Shown: positions 21,536 through 33,817, counted from the first letter of the stretch. The stretch: DNA of 64,000 bases from Xiphydria camelus (GCA_963678675.1 OY783199.1:10996356-11060355), one strand, 5' to 3'. Notes: generated by a model from the letters alone, not told the origin. Numbers and translations are program-made.

Positions 21536-22134
21536 TTGATTAAATGCGCAAATAAAAGTGAAACAGCGAACCTAAATACAGAAGGAGAGGGTAAAATAGA
21601 AGTCATATTAAATATTGGAAGAGTGATTGAAATATTATAGATAATAATGTAATTTATGCTGAACCATAAAAAGAAAATTTATTATCCCTGAATAAGTTCG
21701 CTGAAATGGGTTTAGGTATTTACCTAGACGATGAAAGGATTGATATCGTAGATAAAAGTACAGAAGTATCCTTTATAAGTGGAATTTAAAAAAATAAATT
21801 ATTGTATGATTGAATTGGAAATTAATAATGTAGATAACGAGAGTTCGAGTAACAAAATAAAAAGACGTATGATATCTAATTTGTCAGAAAGAGAGCAAGA
21901 AAATAAAATATATGTTACAAGGAGCGCGTTTCTAGAAAAATAAATCTGCAAGAAAATATTGAGGAAAATAAAGGAAAGAGTGAAGCAGATGCTAAAGAGA
22001 GTTTTGAAGAGAGAAAAGAAATACTGACCACTGGAAATGGGAATACTGAAGTAATTAAAGAGAGTTTAAACGAGGAAAAGAAAAATACAAAGAGAGAAAT
22101 TTCATATGAACAGTTAAATTTTGATTTTACTATT
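21536..22134 (+). pseudogene. copia protease-to-integrase linker, broken
   Basis: IKCANKSETANLNTEGEGK and IEVILNIGRVIEIL, then after stops NKFAEMGLGIYLDDERIDIV, are the post-active-site half of copia protease and the following linker. Several frameshifts and stops. The segment to 22134 is rich in Lys/Glu and variable between elements. Confidence 0.7.
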
Positions 22135-23103
22135 TTGGATCGAAAATTTCAGAACTTAGACGACTTCCAATATACTGAAGCAGACGAAGTAGTGTCAGAC
22201 TTCAAGGTAGATACTGATAAGTTCAGGAAAAGTAATAAAGCACTCCTGTGGCATGTGAAAATGGGCCATGCATCAGTAGCATACCTTAAGGCTTTACAAG
22301 CTAAATTCCCAGAAAACGAAGTATTAAACCAAGCAGTATTTGATGAATCAATTCTAGACTGCGAAGTGCGTCAGATAGCCAAATTTAATAACCTACCATT
22401 TCCTACAACTAGGAGGCGGGCCACGCAACCCCTTCAGATTATCCATTCTGATACAATAGGTGTTATAAATTAAAGTTCACATCCTAAGGGTTACAGATTC
22501 ATTTCTGTGTTCATAGACGACTACTCTAGATTTGCAATGGCATATCCCATGAGAGGAAAAAGTGATACAGGCAAGTGTCTGGCAATGTTTATTAGAAGTG
22601 CGCGTAACTTGCTGGGTCATGATGTAAAGGTATGTTACCTGCGGTCAGACCAAGGTACTGAATATACCGGCGGTTACATGGTAGAAGTACTGAGAAAATT
22701 AAGTGCTAAATAACAACTCTCTCATGTCCAGATACTCCGGAATATAATGATTCTGCAGAAAAATTCAATCAAACAATTCAAAAGAAAGTAAGAGCATATA
22801 TTTATTATGCAGAACTACCGCAGACCATATGGGATCTGACAGTGACAGCTGCAGTGTACGCATATAATTGTACTCCTCACAAATCGAACGACATGATTAC
22901 CCCACTTGAAAAATTTGCACCTGAGCACAATTTTAATACCAGTCAAATCAAAAGATTTGGATACATTGCGTAGGTATATCAAGGTTCAGAGGAAAACCGG
23001 TTCTAAGTTCGGAGCTGCTACCTTGCGAGTGGTACTCGTAGGGTACACGCCTACTGGATACCAATTCCTGAAACCAGAAGAGGGAAAAATAAAAATATTA
23101 TGA
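22135..23103 (+). pseudogene. copia GAG-pre-integrase and integrase core, broken
   Basis: LLWHVKMGHASVAYLKAL begins the zinc-binding GAG-pre-integrase domain. The usual second cysteine of its CxxC pair reads CEVR, so it is lost. IIHSDTIG carries the first catalytic Asp of integrase, [14 protein letters not shown] the conserved DDYSR turn, and LRSDQGTEY the second Asp. EYNGSAEKFNQTI carries the glutamate region in a separate frame. The C-terminal LVGYTPTGYQFLKP is the common end of copia integrase. A TAA at 22471 and at least two shifts interrupt it. Confidence 0.85.
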
Positions 23104-23499
23104 GAGCAGGGATGCAAAACTTAATAAAAAATTAGAGATATATACAAGAGAGATAGAATCAAAGATATTCCGAAATGTATCGAAGTAAATTAATGAAGAG
23201 AGTTGGTTTGTAAATTTCGATGAAAACAATGACGAAGAGAATTGTCAAAAACAGAGGGAGAGAGTTCGAAAACAGAAAGAGAGATTTCAAAAACGGAGGG
23301 AGAGAGTTCGAAAATAGAAAGAGAGATTTCAAAAATGGAGGAAGAAGCCAAAAGAAAAAGAGGAAGACCAAGAAAAGGTGCTAAACCTTCAATAAAAGAT
23401 TCCAGTTCTTCGACTTTGCACATTGATGAGAGTTTAAGAGAGTGCTTCATAATCCTGTTTCTTGGCCAATAACGAGAGAGCAGAAGTTGATGAATTCAA

Positions 23500-24500
23500 T
23501 GATGAAGTGTATTATGCACTACTATCTAGCATTAGCACTGATCCGGTCAACTACAAAGAGGCCATGAGCTCAAAAGAGTGTGACGAATGGAAAAATGATG
23601 TGAATGAAGAACTAAAATCAATGGAGAAAAATAAAGTCTGAAAATTAGTTAAAAGGCCTACAAAAATGAGTAATGGATAAAAATTAAACATCATCGACTC
23701 TCGATGGATTTTCAAACGAAAGAGAGAATCAAACGGCAAGATAAGGTATAAAGCACGGTTGGTCATACGTGGATTTAAAGATAAAAATGTTTATGAGTTA
23801 AGTGAAACTTATGTTCCTGTTTCGAGGTTGACGCTTGTAAGGGCTGTGATCTGTATCATTAATCAGTTTGATCTGAAAGTGTGTGAACTAGATGTTAAGA
23901 CTGCCTTCCTCAACGGTGAGCTCGAAGAAGAAATCTTCATGGAGATTCCCGAAAATCTAAGAGTGACTGATAATGAGAAACAAAATCATATGTGCAAGTT
24001 GGAGCGATCACTTTATGGACTTCGAGTAAGCCTTAAGAAGTGGAATGATAAATTTACTCAGGTAGCTAGAAGATTGGAGAATTCAGACTTGGAACCCTGC
24101 TTGTTCATTGAGAGAAAGAGCGGAAAAATACTAATATTGCTACTTTATGTAGATGATATATTGCTGGCTAGCAATGACGAAAAGAAATTGGAAGAAGTAA
24201 AAACAAAACTAAGTGAAGAATTTGAAATGACAGTTATCTGAGAGCCAAAAGAATTCTTGTGCATTTCTATTCGAAGAGAACGAGAGAATAAAGTCATTGA
24301 GCTGAGCCAGGAAAAATAAATTCAAAAAATATTAGCGAGATTTTTGATGGACCAATCTCATCCTCAAACAACTCCAATAAATACCAATCAGGTAACGAAT
24401 CAAGCCAGGAAAAAGAGAGAATCTGATATACATGGTGAACTGATTGATGAATCTGAATCAACGACTAGTTTTCCCTACCGTAAAGCAGTAGGAAGCTTGC
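23500..24500 (+). pseudogene. copia reverse transcriptase (RVT_2), broken
   Basis: WKNDVNEELKSMEKNKV, WIFKRKRESNGKIRYKARLV and LVRAVICIINQFDLKV are followed by LDVKTAFLNGELEEEIFMEI, the copia RT block with the first Asp. SLYGLRVSLKKWND is the SLYGLKQ-type motif, and LLYVDDILLAS contains the catalytic YVDD. The longest clean frame is 23759-24241; in-frame stops occur before and after it. The order and spacing are those of a full-length copia RT. Confidence 0.9.
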
Positions 24501-25135
24501 TTTATTTGGCTTGAGCAACCAGACCAGATATTGCATACGCTGTAAATGTATTAAGCAGACATCAGATCAATCCCACTGTGGAAGACTGGCAAATGGTAAA
24601 AAGAGTGTTCAGGTATCTTAAAGGAACGATAAGACTAAGATTGAGATACTCTCTGGTGATGCTAAATTCATAGACGGCTACTCTGATGCAAGTTTTGCAG
24701 ATTGTAATAACTCTCTCACTCCTTGTGGTTTCCTAGTGAAACTGTTTGGTGACACCATAATATGGAAAACTAATAAACAAACATACGTTGCATTATCCAC
24801 GTGCCACGCAGAATATGTGGCGATGAGTGATGCTACACAAGAGATGGTGTCGATTGTTAACTCTTTAAGTTTAATTCTGAAAAATCTCTCATTACCAATG
24901 ACGCTGTATTGTGATAATCAAGCAGCAATTACGAGTGTACAAATACAAGGTGGTAATAAGTTGACACATCCTTGAAGTTAAAGTAAACCATATTAAAAAG
25001 TGTGTAAAACGAGGGCTTGTAATTGCTAAGTAGGTTAATTCAAAAGATCAGTTAGCTGACATTTTTATCAAACCACTAGCAATTGAATTACATAAAAAAT
25101 GAATAGATGAAATTATGAATACTGAATTATTTTAA
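24470..25135 (+). pseudogene. copia RNase H and C-terminus, broken
   Basis: PYRKAVGSLLYLA, TRPDIAYAVNVLSRH and MVKRVFRYLKGTIR precede GYSDASFADC with the first RNase H Asp. TYVALSTCHAEYVAMSDATQ carries the active-site Glu, and LYCDNQAAI the second Asp. SKDQLADIFIKPLA is the usual end of copia Pol. Stops interrupt it at several places, including one where the frame would read LYLA then stop. Confidence 0.85.
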
Positions 25136-25292
25136 TAAATTGTGTTTAATCTATTCACAGAAACTAATTGAAGTGATCTATTTGAAAAGAGCGATCAAAT
25201 GGAAAATTACATTGTATTATTGTTACTTATTCTTAAATATGGGTTATAAAGATTGTTTAATGAAAAATATAAGTTCGAGATACGGAAGCTGT

Positions 25293-25378
25293 CGGGAGGG
25301 AGTGTGAGATTATGCTTGTTGGCGCCATCTCCCGGTCTCTCATTATCACTATGTGGTGTGTACGCCTACGCGTCTCTT
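25293..25378 (+). repeat. Polypurine tract and start of presumed copia 3' LTR
   Basis: CGGGAGGGAG at 25293-25302 is a typical minus/plus-strand primer purine tract just before an LTR starting TG. The LTR is then interrupted by two adjacent inverted-repeat elements; AATAAA at 25881-25886 may belong to its far part. No 5' LTR was found for comparison. Confidence 0.5.
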
Positions 25379-25596
25379 AAGCCCGTCTAGACGCACCGTC
25401 TTGTCATCCGTTTTGCCTGCAGGCAAGATGGAGCGCAAGGCGGAGCGCAAGACAATCTTTGTCGCACTTGCGAGAATCCGTATTTTTGCTCCGTCTTCCG
25501 ACCACAGTTTTCCTGTCCAGACGCTACGTCTTACCTGCACGCATAAGACTGCGCAGACAAAACCGTGAACAAGACGGTGCGTCTAGACCAGGCTTT
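25379..25596. mobile_element. 218-bp MITE
   Basis: AAGCCCGTCTAGACGCACCG at the left pairs with CGGTGCGTCTAGACCAGGCTT at the right, then TCTTG / CAAGA. Internally a palindromic CTGCAGGCAAGATGGAGCGC region and AAGACGCGC-like GC-rich sequence. Non-autonomous. Confidence 0.85.
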
Positions 25597-25834
25597 ATAT
25601 GAGCCATTGAAAACCAGAATGGTATAAGTCACATTTCATGTAAGCTGAGATTATTTAACTTTAAGTACAATTTGAAATATCTGTTTAGATGATACAAACA
25701 GATATTTTAAATCGTACATATCTGTTTTGTATCATCTAGACAGATTTTTCAAATTGTACTTAACTTTGCAGTCAAATAATCTCAGCTTACATGAAATGCG
25801 ACTTACACCATTCTGGTTTTCAACGGCTCATATA
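25597..25834. mobile_element. 238-bp foldback, adjacent to the MITE
   Basis: TATATGAGCCATTGAAAACC at the left pairs with GGTTTTCAACGGCTCATATA at the right; the arms run through AATCTCAGCTTACATGAAAT and its complement to a centre near 25715. Its tip resembles the TIR of the 20101-21210 element (TGAG, then AAxC, then TGGTxxAAGTCA), so it may be mobilised by the same transposase. Confidence 0.85.
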
Positions 25835-28134
25835 CTGCGCGTTACGTAACAGTAGAATACGCACGAGTGCTACCTCTTGAAATAAAGATATTCGTTAATC
25901 ATATAAATCGCAGTGAGAATCATTTATTCCACCACCCAAAACTCTTCAGTATTAAATAAAAGTATATGATGCAATTGACAATTTATTTTAATCGTATGGA
26001 CATGTAAATATATTATGTACTTATATACATGTAAATATATTATCGCGATTCTAAGGTATTTCCTCTCCAAAACCATTTTTTTAAATTTATTTGAAATTTT
26101 GGTCAAAGAGAGATTGAAGTATTCTGCACCTCCTCTAATTTTTTCAGATTTTTTTAGGTGTAGTATAATTGTTATTCATGTTTTTTGAAAGACACTTTTA
26201 TACGCGTTCCCTATATCCAAGCAGTAAAAATTACATTTTCACCTTTTTATGGAAAACTGTTCTGTAAATATTTTTGAAAAACTAGAGAGATGGAGAGAAA
26301 GAATTAGTCATTTTGTAACAAGAACAAACATCAAATTCAGGTTTTATTAAAGAATGATTGGCTCTCAAAGATTCGAAAAACTATTGAATTTCAATTGAGG
26401 TTGGGATGAGGAGTAGCGATGTGGCAACATTGTACGATGCGTTCATCGTCTTTACTCCGTTAATACGTTTCTTTAAATCGTTCGCTTTAATAAATTTATT
26501 ACCCTTGTATCTTAATCGTGAGCCTGTATGGGAGTACAGTCTCTACAACATTTTTTTGTAGAACGCTATATACCGCCCTCTATTTATCTGAGTCCTCATG
26601 ACCGAAACTTTTAGACTTGAATTACTCGAGGAAATACCTTAAATCAATTATCCAGATATAGCACGATCTCCTTGTATGCAAAGCGATGAAATTTTCTTTA
26701 AAATAGAGAGAAAGAGTGAAGAGGGAGGTGGACAGAGAAATAAACCTCTATACCCCTAAGCCTAAGATGGATTCAGGAAAGAGGAGGAGAGAGAGGCAAG
26801 CGAAACAATGGTTCAGAGAGTTCGAGGCAGTGAAATCGGTTCGGACTGCGTGCTGATCGAAGTCGAAACGCGGTAACGCATTATTTAACCCGAAAAGAGG
26901 TAGGCAAAACCGAAGGTGCCTGCACGAAAGCAGTGGGGTAGCGAGAAGCGTCAGAAAGAAAAAAAAACAAATTCTTATCGTACGCTTAACAAATCAAGCT
27001 GCGCTACGGCCTACTATCTCTTGCGAGGTTTGCCTTACATTAGCGATAAAATCTGTGAGACTAGAAGTGCCGCGATTCCCTCCCCCGCCCCTGTGAACCA
27101 CCCTTAAGGTAAGGCGAGATAAGAGGAAATACATTAAATCCTCTGACTTCCTTCCTTTTTCGCTGCCACGGCCCTCCTTTCATCAGAGCGACCCTTAACC
27201 GGCCGTTCTCTAGGAACGCGGTTCGCGACTTGAAAAATTAGCATTTTTCTTTTATCATTTCGACCTAACCTGACCTTCCACCGCCTCTCTGTTCCTCTCC
27301 TGGTGATGTGAAAAAGTATTGTAGTTTCGGGCGATTAACATATTTCCGACGTTAGGAGCGCTCGTTTCGAGCTTCTCCATCTCGCTGCGAAGATTCTAGA
27401 GATTCTAGGCACTTGTGCCTCGGCAAATTTCGTCGTAGCGGGAACTACTATTATCGGTATAAAACATTTTGTCTGTCGACATGAAAGGTGTATAACTCGG
27501 CAGAACAATGGACAAAAAAGAAACGATGCTGATGTTCTTTGGGGTGGTTTGAATTTTCTGACAAATCAAGCGAAACTCACAATTAGACATCGTGGAAATT
27601 GGACAGATTCTTGCTTAGATGGGATCCTAACTAAACGGGTACCAATAGCACGTAATCCCGATTGGAAAGATTCTGATTAGATAAGATCCCATATGGACAG
27701 GATTCTGGATAGATGGGCATCGTATTACTTTGGGGTCCTATTTATCAAGCAGGAATAAAAACCTTTCGATACTGTTAATTTGCATCAATTATTATTCAAC
27801 TTTTAACAATGGTAAAAGACCCCCTTTGACAATGAATTATATAACAGCCTGGAAAGTAGAGCTTTTTTACAATTTCATTTCGAAAATGATATTATTGCGT
27901 AATTGTTTCCAGTCTTAACCATCTAGAATGTATACGTTATTTCGTGTACTTTGAAAAGGAGGACGTTAAAAAAACATAAATAATTATGGCGGGTCATATA
28001 CTTACACTGAAAGATAGCAAGTTTTAAAAGTCACTGTTCAATAGTTTTGAACTTTCTTGCCATATCAGGTATTTGAAATAGGAGAGCAACCAAATTTTAA
28101 AGAATACCAATCCGTAAAATTCTCTAAAAAATTA
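25835..28134. other. Long stretch without a recognisable gene
   Basis: 25835-26700 is A/T-rich. 26700-27400 is less A/T-rich, with purine-rich and unique-looking sequence and an AAGGTAAGG donor-like site at about 27105, and might be host intronic or flanking sequence. 27590-27730 has loosely repeated GATTCT..TAGAT..GATCC units. No domain could be recognised in any frame. Confidence 0.4.
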
Positions 28135-28154
28135 TTAACACGTTCCCTGCCAGG
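28135..28154 (+). repeat. 5' tip of a TTAA-type element
   Basis: TTAACACGTTCCCTGCCAGG is the same tip as at 46303-46322. Only this end is present; the GGA tract begins immediately after it. Confidence 0.6.
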
Positions 28155-28777
28155 AGGGGGAGGGGGAGGAGGAGGAGGAGGAGGGGGAGGGGGAGGGGGA
28201 GGGGGAGGGGGAGGGGGAGGAGGGGGAGGGGGAGGGGGAGGGGGAGGGGGAGGAGGAGGAGGAGGAGGAGGAGGAGGAGGAGGAGGAGGAGGAGGAGGAG
28301 GAGGAGGAGGAGGAGGAGGAGGAGGAGGAGGAGGAGGAGGAGGAGGAGGAGGAGGAGGAGGAGGAGGAGGAGGAGGAGGAGGAGGAGGAGGAGGAGGAGG
28401 AGGAGGAGGAGGAGGAGGAGGAGGAGGAGGAGGAGGAGGAGGAGGAGGAGGAGGAGGAGGAGGAGGAGGAGGAGGAGGAGGAGGAGGAGGAGGAGGAGGA
28501 GGAGGAGGAGGAGGAGGAGGAGGAGGAGGAGGAGGAGGAGGAGGAGGAGGAGGAGGAGGAGGAGGAGGAGGAGGAGGAGGAGGAGGAGGAGGAGGAGGAG
28601 GAGGAGGAGGAGGAGGAGGAGGAGGAGGAGGAGGAGGAGGAGGAGGAGGAGGAGGAGGAGGAGGAGGAGGAGGAGGAGGAGGAGGAGGAGGAGGAGGAGG
28701 AGGAGGAGGAGGAGGAGGAGGGGGAGGAGGGGGAGGGGAGGGGGAGGGGAGGGGAGGGGGAGGGGGAGGGGGGAGGG

Positions 28778-28833
<56 letters not shown>

Positions 28834-28834
28834 T
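28155..28834. repeat. (GGA)n tract with (GAGAGT)n tail
   Basis: About 625 bp of GGA/GGGGGA repeats, the middle 450 bp being pure GGA, then a hexanucleotide GAGAGT block (about 28781-28832). ORFs of poly-Gly, poly-Pro or Ser-Leu across it are not genes. Such purine tracts can form triplex or G-rich structures; length may be assembly-limited. Confidence 0.97.
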
Positions 28835-29005
28835 TAAATAACATTTTTAACATTTGTGTACGTGGGATATTCATTTACGTTTGAATAATATGATTCTAGA
28901 TCTAGAAGCAGATGGACACATACCCGTGCAGAGAAATCTTAGGAGTAGCAGTAACATTGGAATGACCTTAGTAGGATAAATAATATTCAATATCCTATGT
29001 ATATA

Positions 29006-29295
29006 TTGGGTTGGTGCATAATTATTGCGGCTTTTTTTGGCGGCTTCCTTTTCTTTAAAAATTGTGATTTTGTTAATTTTTTTTCATTAAAATAATCTTC
29101 TCTATTTAGTTAATAAAATGCGTGTCGAAAATCATGGAGAAAGGATGGAAGGCGGCACAGTCGTTTCGCGGTCTCAACGAACTTTTCGGCGAGGGAACAA
29201 TCAACAAAAGCCAAGTTGAAAGATGGTTTAAAAAGTTCAAATCGGGCGATACAAATTTACAGATAAAGGAAGAAGGAAGAGGTCGACCATAATAT
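29006..29295 (+). pseudogene. mariner remnant, mellifera-type 5' end
   Basis: TTGGGTTGGTGCATAATTAT at 29006 is a typical mariner TIR of this group. A ~100-base leader then precedes KIMEKGWKAAQSFRGLNELF and VERWFKKFKSGDTNLQ, EEGRGRP, the N-terminal HTH of the transposase. It stops at TAA after GRP and has no catalytic domain; the right TIR was not found. Confidence 0.75.
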
Positions 29296-29299
29296 GATT

Positions 29300-30089
29300 T
29301 CAACGACCACAGGCACTTTTGGTAGCCGTCGTGACATAGCATGTCGCTTAAGGACGTTCATCGGCTAATCAAGCTTCTATACATTTGCTTGAAATTTGGA
29401 ACATATGTTATTAATAGTTCTATCTGTACATTCATCAAACTATTAGAACCGTGCCCATACCAAAGTGGAGATATTCACTTCCAAAGTTGGGAGTTTTAAC
29501 ATGCAAGGTATAGGCGAAACATAAGCTAGAGGGCCGTTTTCATTTATAGCAGCAGAAATTGTCTATATATTTTGTTAAAAAACTAATATATGATGTGTGA
29601 TGATGGTAAGAATGACATATTACAAGATAGGGATACCCAGCCATACCGTTTTTACGTAATTGTAATTCAAAGTACTTAACTTGACAGTATTTTTAACGCA
29701 TCGCTCTATAGAAAGGAGAGCAGCGATCTTCGCTTCTTTCAACGTGCGCTAGTATGAGTGTATACATATAGGACGCAGGCTACCACCCTAGTGTTAGTAT
29801 GTACAGTCTACGTTAAAAGTTGTAAAGTATGAAGAGGGGCGCTCTATAGGGAAAGAGTATAGAACAAGCGACTAAGCTTTTGGTTACGATTACAGCCCTT
29901 GAACGTTCTTAATCCACTTTTGCATAACGCAGTCCAATTATGCTAATAATTGCTTCAACAAAAATTATTTTTCAAGTAAATTTATAATTTATTCTATTTT
30001 TGTTTTGTCTTCAGCGTCATGCGAGAACGGGGCGAATCGATGGATTAATCAATAAATCAAATTGACGCTGAAAACAAAAAAATAGAATA
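29300..30089. other. Intergenic with a hairpin
   Basis: No gene recognised. A hairpin at about 29990-30078 pairs TTATTCTATTTTTGTTTTG with CAAAACAAAAAAATAGAATAA-like sequence and TTCAGCGTCA with TGACGCTGAA. Confidence 0.4.
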
Positions 30090-30490
30090 ACCACAAAGAT
30101 ATTTGTCCTTCATACGTGATCAAAATGAGGGTAAAACGGTCAGTTAGGAAGTAACTTATCTGATGGCACTTCTTCTGAGATACTGATGTTTCCTTTCCTG
30201 CTCTTTATGTACAAGCACCAGACAAAAATTGCACTGCTTCCGTTCATTATCTTGATTATTTAAAAAAAATCCAAACGATTATCAAACTATCTGTCAGAGC
30301 GTCTGTCACATTCACTGCTATTGGAGGTGACCGATATTTTTCGGACTGAAACGTCTATTTGGTTCGTGTTTGGGCTGTCGGTATTACCACCGAATACAGG
30401 GAACCATCTTGGATCGGATGCGCCTTACCGATATGCAACCCGCTCCTCTGGCGTGTATGTACCTAGGGGAACATTCTGTATATAGATATG
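30090..30490 (+). repeat. Dispersed repeat, copy 2 (partner 18035-18430)
   Basis: Shares the ordered blocks listed for the first copy. It lies between the hairpin and the Tc1-like element. Confidence 0.65.
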
Positions 30491-30565
30491 AAATGTATAT
30501 GTATTCATGATGATATTATGTATGCCCGGCATAGCCTTCATATATTCTAAGTATATTTGTAAAAG

Positions 30566-32115
30566 GTGTAGCGCTCAAAAGTATTTTGACAAATATATTA
30601 ATTGCATTAACTATAAATAAATGAGAACTACAAAAATCAGTCACTTATTTTATTGAAAGATATTCAACGTTTTACAGAATAGTGGCAAAGAAACTCTGGT
30701 TCGGATTTAAATAAAGCGGAATTATCAGAAAATGAGAGAAATCGTGGATCAAAAGTATTTTGACATCGATGAAAAAATTTTTTTCTTACATATAACAATG
30801 TTCTACAGTAATAAGTCAATTAATATTTGGTTGCATATCCCTTGGCCTTTATCACAGCCTCGCACCGTGCCGGCATCGAGTCGACCAATTTTTGTAATCG
30901 GTCCAACGGAATTTTCTCCCACTCATTTTTGAGAGCTTCAAATAAAGCATCCTTATTGGAGTAATTTTGGTTTCTTATTCGACTATCCAATTCCTCCCAC
31001 AAGTGTTCTATAAGATTCAAATCTGGACTTTTTGGCTTGGCCACTCAAGAATCTGAACTTTTTTACGATTTAGGAAATCACTAACATACTTAGATTTGTG
31101 TTTAGGATCGTTGTCCTGTTGAAAACACCACCCAGCTGGCATGTTTTCCTTCGCATATGGTAGCATTTCATTCTTTAATATATTTTCGTACATAAACCGA
31201 TCCATATTCCCTTCTATTCTAACTAATGGTCCAACGCCAGAGCGTGAAAAACATTCCCAAACCACCACATTACCACCTCCAAATTTAACCGTGGGTATCT
31301 GGTATCTAATATCGTATTTTTTATTTTTGGGGCGTCGAATGTACTTATACCATCAGATGACATTAAATTAAATTTGCTTTCATCACTCCACAATACTTTA
31401 GACCAGTCTTCACTTGACCACGATTTGTGCTGTTTTGCGAAGGCAAGTCAGGACATTTTGTTCTTCGCAGATATTAAAGGCTTTTTCGCTGGCCTTCGAC
31501 CATGTAATCCAATGCTTGTCAAGCGTCGTTTGACAGTAGAAACGTGAATATCTACGTTGTATTTTTCCTTCAATTCATTTTTTATCATTACAGCAGACTT
31601 GCGACAATCACTTGTAGCCTTTTTATAATACGATCGACATTAGATGTTTTTTTGGACGGCCACTTCGTGGGTTCCTTTCGACAGTCTTTCGTTCATTATA
31701 CACTTTATTCCACACACTAACGAGCTGTCGAGACACTTGAAAAGTACGAGCAACTTCTGTTTGTTTCATTCCCTGTTTTAGTGCATTTATTACAGCATTT
31801 TTAAAGTCAATAGAATATTCCTTGCGTTTCGGCATGGTATAATAACCACAAAATATAAGTACAAATGAAAACGCAGGAGCAACCAACACCCATGAATTTT
31901 CGAAGATAACTGAGTGTTAAATTACTTTTGAGCGAGCGATGAATCATTTTCCTTCGGTGGCGCGTATTGTAAACAAACAAGTTGATACCTGATACGTTCA
32001 AATTATCGCAGTGATACTGCTGTCCACTATAATCAAGAAATTTTGTGTATACAGTCTCGTTTAAAAGTAAATAATAATGAATATTATATTGTCAAAATAC
32101 TTTTGAGCGCTACTG
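30566..32115 (-). mobile_element. Tc1-like transposon with IR/DR ends
   Basis: The outer tips GTAGCGCTCAAAAGTATTTT and AATACTTTTGAGCGCTACTG are inverted; the right end is flanked by TA. Inner copies of the same motif (ATCAAAAGTATTTTGACATC near 30748, AATTACTTTTGAGCGAGCGA near 31919) lie about 180 bases inside each end, as in IR/DR-type Tc1 elements. It is full length (about 1.55 kb) with a degraded transposase. Confidence 0.9.
30820..31835 (-). pseudogene. Tc1-like transposase, frame-broken
   Basis: The natural start is MPKRKEYSIDF at 31835. KQGMKQTEVARTFQVSRQLV is the first HTH and NPRSGRPKK the GRPR-like AT hook. Downstream, VLWSDESKF has the first Asp (about 31390), CFQQDNDPKHKSKYV the second and SPDLNLIEHLWEEL the Glu, giving a DD34E-like layout. 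The segments lie in different frames, with breaks near 31620, 31270-31370 and 31040. All catalytic positions can be found but no continuous protein. Confidence 0.85.
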
Positions 32116-32742
32116 TACATAAAATATACATAAAATGCATATGCATTCATGGACATGATTAAGACACCCCACGTATGTACATGAAATAAATATCCGTTCG
32201 GGATGGGGTATCGTATATAATTCATATATCCCTCATATATCTCTATTTACAGGATGTCCCATTTGAAACAATCCACCTAAATATCTCCTCAGGGGGGCAA
32301 GTGACAGGAAATTTTTAGAGACATAAATCGTAGGGTTTTGAGGGGGACATTTGATGCATGCATTTTTTGAGCTTTCAAGGCCATGCTTGCAAGCTGCAAG
32401 CACAAGGGGCTTTTTTTCAAATAGCATTCGCATTTTTCACCCCAATGAAACTTGTCCGCCTTGATAAGTTGTTTTCAAATACCACATCATTCATGTCAAT
32501 TCCTTCGATTTTACTCGAAAAATACGACAAAAATGAGTTCTGGTATCAAACTGAAGATTCACATACCCTTGATGCGTGTTGGCGTGGATGATTGTTCCGC
32601 TAATCCATTCACTAACCGTACTTATGGAATATAAACAATAACAAAGCATTTCCCATTACCTCGAGGATTCTGTTATTCGAAACAGTTTCAATTCAACCAG
32701 AATTGAGTTAGTATCGCCTGTAATTTCATTGAACACATTACG

Positions 32743-33817
32743 ATGTACTCAGCGATTGAAATTGTAGACATTTTACTCGTATTAGGAGAGTGCCAAGGAT
32801 TCTATCGAGCCGCTGCCCGGACATATCGAGAACGGTACCCTAATCGCCGACGTCATCCTACACATGCAGTAATTCGCAACATTGAACAAAATTGTAATAG
32901 AGGACGAATTTATCGACGACAGCAACTACAACATCAAGGCATTAGTCGTAATGATCGTCGAGCAGTTTCCATTCTCGCTATGATTCACATGAATCCGCAC
33001 ATCAGTTTGAGAGAAATCGCGCGAACGAGATTTAGGTGTACCACGGAGCACCGTCCAAAGAATCCTCCGATCTGGCCACTACCATCCGTATCATATAACG
33101 TTGACTCAAGCATTATCCGCGCAAGACCGACGGAACGTGTCGACTTTTGTAATTGGACCTTGCAGAGACTGAATGAAAAGACTCGAATTTTTTCCAGTAC
33201 GTTCTCTTCAGTGACGAGGCAACGTTCCAGAGTACTGGTTCATTGAATCGACACAATTGTCATTATTGGTCAAGGGAAAATCCTCGCAAGAGTCAACACA
33301 TTGATCATCAACATCATTGGAAAGTGAACGTGAGGTGCGGTATCGTCGATGAGCAAGTGATAGATCCATACATTTTTGATGGTAATGTCACCGGTCAGAA
33401 TTACCTGGAATTCTTGTGTAATCAGTTACCAGCACTGATGGAAAACGTGAACTTGCAGACGAGACAGAGAATGTAGTTTCAACAGGATGGCGCTCTACCT
33501 AATTTTGCTCGAGCTGTGAGGAATCATCTGAATGGTGCCTTCCCGAATCGTTTGATTGTGGTCGGCGTCTTTACATTCCATCGCCTCCACGATCACCGGA
33601 TATTACGCCACTTGATTATTACCTGTGGGGCTTCGTCAAAGCCGTTGTTTACGTGAATCGACCGACCACTCCGGTAGACTTACAGAGACGTATCAAGGAG
33701 GCTATTGCAAGCATTACGCCCCAAGTTCTTCGAAGGGTTGTTGGAAATTTTCGCCGCCGAATTGAGTTGTGCTTGCAAGTCAATGGTGGGAACATTGAAC
33801 AACTCGTGAACTCATGA
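32743..33817 (+). pseudogene. DUF4817-type DDE transposase, broken
   Basis: MYSAIEIVDILLVLGECQGF, then AARTYRERYPNRRRHPTH, is the DUF4817 HTH that begins many insect transposases. LREIARTRFR, then VLFSDEATFQS supply the second HTH and first Asp. HHWKVNVRCGIV, IDPYIFDGNVTGQNYLEFL lead to FQQDGAP with the second Asp, and SPDITPLDYYLWGFVKAVVY has the third acidic residue (Asp). The reading changes frame several times and a TAG stands at 33474. The C-terminal QVNGGNIEQLVNS ends at TGA 33815. Confidence 0.85.

Noticed and set aside
26700..27330. Possible host promoter or exon in a less A/T-rich, unique-looking stretch
   Set aside because: No TATA/Inr pair, no convincing coding frame; only a donor-like AAGGTAAGG.
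28057..28884. 275-codon poly-Gly ORF and antisense poly-Pro ORF
   Set aside because: Pure GGA microsatellite; any frame stays open. No promoter, signal or conserved flank.
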